NCBI GenBank assembly: GCA_027058345.1
Contig: JALUTC010000129.1
Span: forward strand, 1-10,619
Direction of reading: 5' to 3'
Length of the DNA: 10,619 nt
From: an archaeon
GTDB taxonomy: Archaea; Hydrothermarchaeota; Hydrothermarchaeia; JALTZZ01; JALUTC01
Shown here: positions 6,118 to 10,619 of the stretch, piece after piece
How the letters are laid out: each line of letters starts with the position of its first letter
How positions within the stretch are numbered: position 1 is the stretch's first letter
Notes under the pieces: generated by a model
Database searches by the model: none
What the model was told of the DNA's origin: nothing
What the model saw: the letters and a program-made list of their open reading frames with translations, nothing else
Position numbers and translations under genes: made by a program

Positions 6118-8049
6118 CTATATCACCTTTAATATGAAATTTACAATTGTACCAATTATAAAAGCTATCGATATAATTGATACGAATGATATTAAAGCAA
6201 AGAGAGGACCCCTCTCCTTTATTAACATCATCAAATTCGCAATACATGGTACAAAAAGAGTTATCGTTATAATGCTTACAATTATTTGCTCGATACTTAA
6301 CATCCCATTCTCATACAAATGAAAGAAACCAGCTGCTCCATAGTCTCGTCTCAAAAATCCTAATATGAATGCAAGCGCTGCCTCCTTTGGAAGATTTAAT
6401 GCATTGACTACTATTGGTGAAAGCAAATTATATATAGCTTGTAATATATTTAGTTTATCCAATATAGATATTATTATTGATGCTAGGATAAATAAAGGAA
6501 CGACTTCCATGATGTACCATTTTAATCTTAAATACGTTTTGAGTAATACATTTGATATCTTTGGAATTCTGAGTGGTGGCAAATCATATATAAATACTCT
6601 TGTCTCAGTTGTCTTTATAATTTTGTCCAAAATAAATCCGAATAATGAATAAACGATAAATATTGTTAGAAACCATATTATTAGAACCTTAATTCCCAAA
6701 CCTATTATCATGGCCAATATAACTGCTTGCTGAGCTGAGCAAGGAATTGCCAATGCTAATATATATGAAAGAATCTTTCTCTCTTTCGATGTTTCAAGAG
6801 TCCTAGTAGTTAATGTTGCCATCGTTACACAACCAAAACCGAGAAGTGTAGGTATTATTGCCCTTCCACTCAATCCTATTTTCTTAAACAATATATGTAG
6901 ATAGCTTGCAAGTCTTGGCAAATATCCCGAATCTTCTAAAATACCAAATGCTATGAAAAATGTTGTAACTATTGGTAGTATGATTGAAAATGCATAGGTA
7001 ATTGCTAGTGTAAATATTCCATACTCTCCAACAAATAAATCTCTTATATATTCATTCTTTACATTTTTGAACAAATCTTCTATAAAAGGATTTATATAAT
7101 TCCCAAATACTTCTCCTTCCAAAAAATCAACCAAAATACCAGCACCAAATACTCCTACGAAATAATATAGAAAAATTAATATGAGAATAATTGACGGTAT
7201 AATATATATTGGATGCAATAGATATTCGTCAACCTTTTCTAAGAAAGATTTCCTTTGAACGTTTTCTCTTCTAATACATTTCTTCAAAATGCTTTCAACG
7301 TTTAATTTTATAGTGTCGTAAATAATTCTACCTATATCCTTTCTTTTGGAAATTTCCTCTATTTTATTTAGACAATTTCTATCCGTTATTTTTACAAGGA
7401 ATTCTTTCATGTTTTCAAAATCCAGAATTGAACAAATTGCAACGAATCTTTTATTTTTTGATACGTTTAAGCAATTCTCAACCTCTCTTATTACTTGCTC
7501 TATCTCTTCAGGATATCTCACCTTAAGTTTCCCTTTCCTAGCTTTACCAATCTCATTGATTATGTTTCTTATACCATAACCTTCAATGGCAATCGTTTTT
7601 ATAAACTTTATCCCAAATATTTCCTCGAGTTTTCTCTCATCTATATCTATACCTTTCCTTAAAGCTTCGTCGAACATGTTCAATGCAACTATAATGTTTG
7701 TATCTAATTCTAATAATTGTAAGAGCAGAAACAATCCTCTATCAATATTCTTGGAATCAATCACGAGTATAATTGTGTCTATGTCATAATTTAATAATAA
7801 ATCTCTCGTTACCCTTTCATCTTCACTTCCAACCCTAAACAAATTATATATTCCTGGGGTATCTGCTACAATATATTCTTTATAACCTTTCATTTCAGAT
7901 GTATATATCTCAACAGTAGTTCCTGGGTAATTCGATACGGATGCTTTCCTTGTAGATAAATTGTTGAATATTGCAGATTTTCCAACGTTTGGATTTCCAA
8001 CCAGAACTATATACTTACCATTATCATTTCCTTTATGTAAATGAATCAT
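6118..8049 (-). CDS. feoB: Ferrous iron transport protein B
   Basis: A 643-residue Fe(II) transporter of the cell membrane with an N-terminal G domain. The G motifs are clear: GNPNVGKS (G1, 18-25), YPGTT (G2, 41-45), DTPGIY (G3, 63-68) and NMFD (G4, 124-127), with IEGYGI near 155-160 as G5. A helical spacer (about 170-275) leads to the membrane domain. This has the gate motifs GFGC (404-407), an IPCSAQQ cysteine motif (435-441) in place of the proteobacterial CSARLPVY form, LRRDYGAAGFF (566-576) and VPCIANLMMLIKERG (600-614). The CSAQ form is what I recall from archaeal and clostridial FeoB. It is the first gene of a four-gene operon with the metalloregulator, ferritin-like protein and RFAP synthase. 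The ATG at 8049 lacks a Shine-Dalgarno, and a TATA box centred about 25 bp upstream implies a leaderless transcript. Confidence 0.96.
   Translation of the reverse strand: MIHLHKGNDNGKYIVLVGNPNVGKSAIFNNLSTRKASVSNYPGTTVEIYTSEMKGYKEYIVADTPGIYNLFRVGSEDERVTRDLLLNYDIDTIILVIDSKNIDRGLFLLLQLLELDTNIIVALNMFDEALRKGIDIDERKLEEIFGIKFIKTIAIEGYGIRNIINEIGKARKGKLKVRYPEEIEQVIREVENCLNVSKNKRFVAICSILDFENMKEFLVKITDRNCLNKIEEISKRKDIGRIIYDTIKLNVESILKKCIRRENVQRKSFLEKVDEYLLHPIYIIPSIILILIFLYYFVGVFGAGILVDFLEGEVFGNYINPFIEDLFKNVKNEYIRDLFVGEYGIFTLAITYAFSIILPIVTTFFIAFGILEDSGYLPRLASYLHILFKKIGLSGRAIIPTLLGFGCVTMATLTTRTLETSKERKILSYILALAIPCSAQQAVILAMIIGLGIKVLIIWFLTIFIVYSLFGFILDKIIKTTETRVFIYDLPPLRIPKISNVLLKTYLRLKWYIMEVVPLFILASIIISILDKLNILQAIYNLLSPIVVNALNLPKEAALAFILGFLRRDYGAAGFFHLYENGMLSIEQIIVSIITITLFVPCIANLMMLIKERGPLFALISFVSIISIAFIIGTIVNFILKVI
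6122..6130 (-). promoter_or_regulatory. Shine-Dalgarno site of the DtxR-family gene
   Basis: AAAGGTGAT on the minus strand, complementary to the conserved 3' end of archaeal 16S rRNA. It lies inside the final codons of feoB and is followed by ATAG and then the ATG at 6117, a 4-nt spacer. The same geometry (GGTGAT, 4 nt, start codon) occurs at the inositol-phosphate synthase gene and helps fix that start. Confidence 0.75.
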
Positions 8050-8064
8050 AAAAGGAGTAAACCA

Positions 8065-8090
8065 TTAGGTATATAAAAATTTGAGCCTAA
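8065..8090. promoter_or_regulatory. Candidate metalloregulator operator: inverted repeat flanking the feoB TATA box
   Basis: TTAGG (8065-8069) and CCTAA (8086-8090) form an inverted repeat with a 16-base spacer that contains the whole feoB TATA box. The arms equal the outer half-site TTAGG/CCTAA of bacterial DtxR/IdeR operators, but those are separated by 9 bases rather than 16. The arm centres are 21 bp apart, two helical turns. A DtxR-family regulator is encoded in the same operon, so autoregulation through this element is plausible; binding is inferred. Confidence 0.4.
8070..8077 (-). promoter_or_regulatory. TATA box of the feoB operon
   Basis: TTTATATA on the minus strand, centred about 25 bp before the feoB ATG. 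This is close to the usual archaeal TATA-to-transcription-start distance, so transcription would begin at or within a few bases of the start codon. The absence of a Shine-Dalgarno sequence between box and ATG fits a leaderless mRNA. Confidence 0.7.
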
Positions 8091-8110
8091 AAAAACTAAA
8101 ACTAAAAAAA
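8088..8110 (-). terminator. Oligo-T terminator after inositol-phosphate synthase
   Basis: Immediately after the stop codon, the minus strand reads T7-AG-T4-AG-T7-A. Runs of T in the non-template strand terminate archaeal RNA polymerase without a hairpin. The last T run also merges with the upstream arm of the inverted repeat before feoB, so this 61-bp gap both ends one transcript and starts the next. Confidence 0.6.
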
Positions 8111-9298
8111 TTATGTCATAAGCTTATTATACCAATTTACAAGCTCCTCGAATTGCTTATGTGTGTTTACATTGTTTGAATCCATAGGACTCTTGAAGAA
8201 AAATCCCAACTCTTTTATAACACCGTACTGTCCCTTTTTCTTAGCAAACAATAAAAATCTTGCTAAATCTATTATCAATGGAGCTGCAACTATTGCATCT
8301 ATTCCATCCCATACAAAGTAAAATTTCATTCTAGTTCCTAAAAATCCTTCGAAATGTATAAAGTCGAACGCTATTTTATTATCGACTAGACTTGGGAAGA
8401 AGTTTATATCCGTTATTGTATATGGAGAATATCCCATTAATTTCTCAAGAACTTTATCCTTTGATATTACCTTACTCTTCTTATTCTCTTCACATGCCAA
8501 AACCTTTCCATCTAGATCTCCTAGAATATTATAAGACATCCATCCTAATATTCTAAGATTCCTATATGTAAACATTGGTGCCAATGTTGTTTTGACCAAT
8601 GTTTCACCCGTTTTTCCATCATTACCAGCATGTGGTACCTTATTTTTTATCGCAAGCTCTTTTAACGCAGGAATACTTGAACCTGCACTTGGTGTGAAAT
8701 TTGCATATGGCAATCCAAGCTTTAACGCAGCATATGCATATAGCATACTTGCAGAACAGTATTCAACCTTGTTTTCATCCAGCATCCTTTCAAATCCTTC
8801 TATCGTTGAATGATACTCTGGATTGTAAGGCACTGGAGGTTCTGTAGAAGCAACATTAATTACAACTGTTTCGTCATCTGCAAATTCTCTTATATCCTTG
8901 ATTATTCTATCAGCAATCTCTCTTAGTGTTAATCCTTCATCCTCAAGTACATCAATCTTTCCCAATTCCTGCTTAACACCCCTTCCACAATTCAATGCCG
9001 TTCCTTTCTTTGCAACAATTTTCTCCAAATCTTCTCTCGTAGCTTCTAAATAATAGTAATCGAAGTGTTTATTCTGTTTCCAATTATCCAATGCTGCTTC
9101 GTATGCATTCTTAAATTGTAATCTAACCTCATGTCCTCCAAAATCTGCCTTGAGTGGTGCATATTTCTCTAAACCTTTAAAATGAGGCAATTCTGAAACG
9201 AGTCCTATTCTTCCAGATAATCCCTTCTCTATTGCTTTTAATCCAACCATTGCCGTTGTTGCAACTATACCATATGCCCCTATAAGCCAAATCTTCAA
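8111..9298 (-). CDS. ino1: Myo-inositol-1-phosphate synthase (TTG start)
   Basis: Cytosolic NAD-dependent isomerase converting glucose 6-phosphate to 1L-myo-inositol 1-phosphate. In archaea the product feeds archaetidylinositol-type lipids and, in hyperthermophiles, the solute di-myo-inositol phosphate. The 395-residue protein closely resembles the Archaeoglobus fulgidus enzyme as I remember it: GAYGIVATTA nucleotide loop (7-16), GTALNCG (99-105), VINVASTEP (146-154), SMLYAYAALKLGLPYANFTPS (about 184-204), HAGNDGKTGETLVKTTLAP (223-241), KSKVISKDK with Lys276 and Lys280, Lys308 in SLVDNK, and FFFKSPM with Lys369. The four lysines match catalytic-site lysines described for the Archaeoglobus enzyme. 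The start is TTG 9298, not the in-frame GTG 9307: the GTG lies inside the Shine-Dalgarno, and TTG gives the family's normal N-terminus (MKIWLIGAYG). It stands alone between two terminators. Confidence 0.95.
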   Translation of the reverse strand: MKIWLIGAYGIVATTAMVGLKAIEKGLSGRIGLVSELPHFKGLEKYAPLKADFGGHEVRLQFKNAYEAALDNWKQNKHFDYYYLEATREDLEKIVAKKGTALNCGRGVKQELGKIDVLEDEGLTLREIADRIIKDIREFADDETVVINVASTEPPVPYNPEYHSTIEGFERMLDENKVEYCSASMLYAYAALKLGLPYANFTPSAGSSIPALKELAIKNKVPHAGNDGKTGETLVKTTLAPMFTYRNLRILGWMSYNILGDLDGKVLACEENKKSKVISKDKVLEKLMGYSPYTITDINFFPSLVDNKIAFDFIHFEGFLGTRMKFYFVWDGIDAIVAAPLIIDLARFLLFAKKKGQYGVIKELGFFFKSPMDSNNVNTHKQFEELVNWYNKLMT

Positions 9299-9302
9299 GC
9301 AT

Positions 9303-9310
9303 ATCACCTC
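9303..9310 (-). promoter_or_regulatory. Shine-Dalgarno site that decides the TTG start of ino1
   Basis: GAGGTGAT on the minus strand, a full match to the archaeal anti-Shine-Dalgarno, followed by ATGC and then TTG at 9298. The 4-nt spacer equals that of the DtxR-family gene. The competing GTG (9307-9305) is part of this site and so cannot be the start it serves. The ATG at 9302-9300 is in another frame. Confidence 0.8.
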
Positions 9311-9342
9311 TATGAATTAATCAATGTGAAAGAACAATTTTC

Positions 9343-9350
9343 ATATATTC
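9343..9350 (-). promoter_or_regulatory. Possible TATA box of ino1
   Basis: GAATATAT on the minus strand, about 48 bp before the TTG start. Initiation about 25 bp downstream would give a leader of about 20-25 nt containing the Shine-Dalgarno. The surrounding gap is very AT-rich, so other boxes are possible. Confidence 0.4.
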
Positions 9351-9367
9351 TTAATTTCTCCTCCAAT

Positions 9368-9404
9368 AAAAAATAGCTAAAAAATATCAAAATGGTTTAA
9401 AAAA
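9368..9404 (-). terminator. Oligo-T terminator region after trpG
   Basis: Three T6 runs on the minus strand (9404-9399, 9384-9379, 9373-9368), beginning about 22 bases after the amidotransferase stop. Clustered T tracts without a hairpin are typical of archaeal termination. They would separate this gene's transcript from ino1, which has its own likely promoter just downstream. Confidence 0.55.
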
Positions 9405-9426
9405 TTTTTGAATGTTTATACTTTAA

Positions 9427-10002
9427 TTAATATTCATCGAAAAGAAACTTTTTTATAATATCTTTGCCTACTGGAGTTAATATTGATTCTGGATGGAATT
9501 GCAGGCCAAATATTGGATATTTTTTATGCTGAATTGCCATTATTTCATCATCGTCCAAACTTCTCGCAATAATTTCCAACTCATCATGATTAAAATTCGA
9601 ATCATCAATTACCAGAGAGTGATATCTCGTAGCTATGAATGGATTTTCAATTCCTTTTAATATTCCAACGTTTTTATGATAGATTTTGCTAACCTTTCCA
9701 TGCATTATTTTCTTTGCTCTTCTTATCTTACATCCAAAGGCAACCCCGATAGCTTGATGTCCTAGACATATACCCAAAATAGGAACCTTATCATAAAATT
9801 CTTTAATTATTTTGATAGTGTTTCCAGCATTCTCAGGGATACTTGGTCCAGGACTTATTATTATTTTATCAGGATTTATCTCCTTAACCTCTTTTATATT
9901 TATATCATTCCTTTTAACAATTACGTCGCTAACATATTCTCCAACGTATTGATAAATGTTATATACAAAGGAATCGTAATTGTCTATTATTAAAACCTTC
10001 AT
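9427..10002 (-). CDS. trpG: Anthranilate/aminodeoxychorismate synthase component II (glutamine amidotransferase)
   Basis: Class I glutamine amidotransferase that supplies ammonia from glutamine to a chorismate-using partner: TrpE for anthranilate and tryptophan, or PabB for aminobenzoate. The 191-residue protein has the typical start MKVLIIDNYDSF, an oxyanion region SPGPSIPENAG (50-60), the nucleophile elbow GICLGHQAIG with Cys79 (77-86), HGK (101-103), RYHSL (126-130), and QFHPES with His170 and Glu172 completing the triad. An ATG at 10017 would add five residues (MSIKN) and overlap the divergent polymerase gene. I prefer ATG 10002 because it matches the family and sits about 27 bp from a TATA-like box. 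No TrpE/PabB partner is in the window, so TrpG and PabA cannot be told apart. Confidence 0.88.
   Translation of the reverse strand: MKVLIIDNYDSFVYNIYQYVGEYVSDVIVKRNDINIKEVKEINPDKIIISPGPSIPENAGNTIKIIKEFYDKVPILGICLGHQAIGVAFGCKIRRAKKIMHGKVSKIYHKNVGILKGIENPFIATRYHSLVIDDSNFNHDELEIIARSLDDDEIMAIQHKKYPIFGLQFHPESILTPVGKDIIKKFLFDEY
9959..9966 (+). promoter_or_regulatory. Possible TATA box of polC, inside trpG
   Basis: TTATATAC on the plus strand, 44-51 bp before the polymerase ATG, would give a leader of about 20 nt. A weaker TATTATTAAAA at 9985-9995 is close to leaderless spacing. Both lie in the divergent trpG coding region. No Shine-Dalgarno precedes the polymerase ATG, so the choice is open. Confidence 0.3.
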
Positions 10003-10009
10003 ATTTTTT

Positions 10010-10619
10010 ATGGACATCGAATCTTATTTTAAATCTTTAGAAGAATATGTCGAAAAATGCTACGAAATTGCAAGAAGTGCAAGAAGTCTTGGATTTGACC
10101 CTTCGAAAGATGTTGAGATAGCAATAGCAAAAGACTTGGCAACAAGAGTAGAAGGTCTCTTAAATTTAAAAGGAATTTCAAGAATAATTAAGGAAAAGGA
10201 AGAAAAATGCTCGTCTAGAGCAGAGTTAGCTATAGATGTTGCTAAAGAAGTTATAAAAAAATATAATGGAAGCATTGAGAAAAAAATCGACACCGCTCTC
10301 AGAGTTGCACTCGCAATAGTTACGGAGGGAGTAGTTTCAGCACCAATAGAAGGAATTATAAAGGTGAAGGTTAAGGAAAACTTTGATGGAACAAAATATC
10401 TAGCAGTATACTATGCAGGACCTATAAGATCTGCAGGAGGAACTGCACAGGCTTTAAGTGTTTTATTCGCAGATATATTAAGAAGAGAATTCGGTTTAGA
10501 TAGGTATAAACCAACGGAAGAAGAGGTTGAAAGATATGTTGAAGAGTTTGAAACATATTTTCAAGAGGTTGGAAGATTACAATATAAACCAAGTGCAGAA
10601 GAAATTAGAACAGTAGTAA
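10010..10619 (+). CDS. polC: DNA polymerase D (PolII) large subunit DP2, N-terminal 203 residues, cut by window end
   Basis: Catalytic subunit of the archaeal replicative D-family DNA polymerase, which works as a heterodimer with the DP1 proofreading exonuclease. Only the N-terminus is present; the family is usually about 1,100-1,200 residues or longer with inteins. The signature is the highly conserved YYAGPIRSAGGTAQAL (134-149), followed by the VLFADILRREFGLDRYKPTEEEVERYVEE stretch in which I recognise DP2. It is preceded by an N-terminal helical region (1-30), an IAIAKDLATRVEGLL segment (37-51) and RVALAIVTEGVVSAPIEGI (98-116). ATG 10010 is the first in-frame start and gives a normal DP2 beginning. 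It is head-to-head with trpG at 7 bp. The presence of PolD argues against Thermoproteales/Sulfolobales-type crenarchaea as host. Catalytic residues lie beyond the window. Confidence 0.95.
   Translation, partial: MDIESYFKSLEEYVEKCYEIARSARSLGFDPSKDVEIAIAKDLATRVEGLLNLKGISRIIKEKEEKCSSRAELAIDVAKEVIKKYNGSIEKKIDTALRVALAIVTEGVVSAPIEGIIKVKVKENFDGTKYLAVYYAGPIRSAGGTAQALSVLFADILRREFGLDRYKPTEEEVERYVEEFETYFQEVGRLQYKPSAEEIRTVV
10026..10033 (-). promoter_or_regulatory. Possible TATA box of trpG, inside polC
   Basis: TTTAAAAT on the minus strand, centred about 27 bp before ATG 10002, the spacing expected for a leaderless transcript. No Shine-Dalgarno precedes that ATG. The box lies within codons 6-8 of the divergent polymerase gene. 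AT-richness makes this a moderate call. Confidence 0.45.

Noticed and set aside
5023..6652. Plus-strand open frames opposite RFAP synthase, the DtxR-family gene and feoB
   Set aside because: They are antisense to well-supported genes, have low-complexity Ser/Ile/Phe-rich translations typical of reversed AT-rich coding, and show no family motifs.
9322..9345. Tiny minus-strand ORF (MKIVLSH, then stop) upstream of ino1, with a GGAGG further upstream, as a leader peptide
   Set aside because: The GGAGG is about 15 bases from the ATG, too far for normal initiation, the ORF is only seven codons, and it overlaps the likely TATA box.
10003..10017. TrpG starting at ATG 10017
   Set aside because: The extra MSIKN is atypical for the family and would overlap polC by 8 bp; ATG 10002 fits both family start and promoter spacing.

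Overview
The window looks like part of the chromosome of a low-GC, AT-rich euryarchaeon. Four kinds of evidence support this: an archaeal ether-lipid enzyme (CDP-archaeol synthase), a methanopterin-biosynthesis enzyme (beta-RFAP synthase), the archaeal-type cobamide guanylyltransferase CobY, and the large subunit of the archaeal D-family DNA polymerase. Ribosome-binding sites of the GGTGAT type and leaderless, TATA-led starts fit the same picture. The inositol-phosphate synthase resembles the Archaeoglobus enzyme as I remember it, and together with methanopterin synthesis this suggests a thermophilic archaeon of, or near, Archaeoglobi or methanogens. The genus cannot be fixed from the sequence alone.

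Layout. (1) Positions 66-4274, plus strand: a tight co-directional run of carS, cobY, a small exported Lon-like (S16) serine protease with an intact Ser/Lys dyad, and an 857-residue surface protein made of repeated Ig-like domains with a C-terminal membrane anchor. (2) Positions 8049-4268, minus strand: an iron operon reading feoB, a DtxR-family metalloregulator with a FeoA-like tail, a stand-alone 91-residue encapsulated-ferritin-like protein, and beta-RFAP synthase. The junctions are 0 bp, 6 bp and a 4-bp ATGA overlap. It converges on the surface-protein gene with a 7-bp overlap. (3) Positions 9298-8111, minus strand: a monocistronic myo-inositol-1-phosphate synthase that appears to start at TTG behind a strong Shine-Dalgarno sequence, with T-rich terminators on both sides. 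(4) Positions 10002-9427, minus strand: a TrpG/PabA-type glutamine amidotransferase. It is head-to-head, only 7 bp away, with (5) the first 203 codons of polymerase D large subunit (plus strand, 10010 to the window end).

How the genes work together. The iron operon is coherent: FeoB imports Fe(II), the DtxR-type repressor senses it, and the ferritin-like protein would oxidise or buffer it. An inverted repeat TTAGG-N16-CCTAA spans the feoB TATA box and is a candidate operator. The exported protease and the following surface protein look like a functional pair at the outside of the cell, but their role is unknown.

The window is almost fully coding. The longest gap is about 128 bp (9299-9426), so no stretch over 300 bp lacks a gene. 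I see no tRNA, rRNA, CRISPR array, transposon, phage gene or origin.
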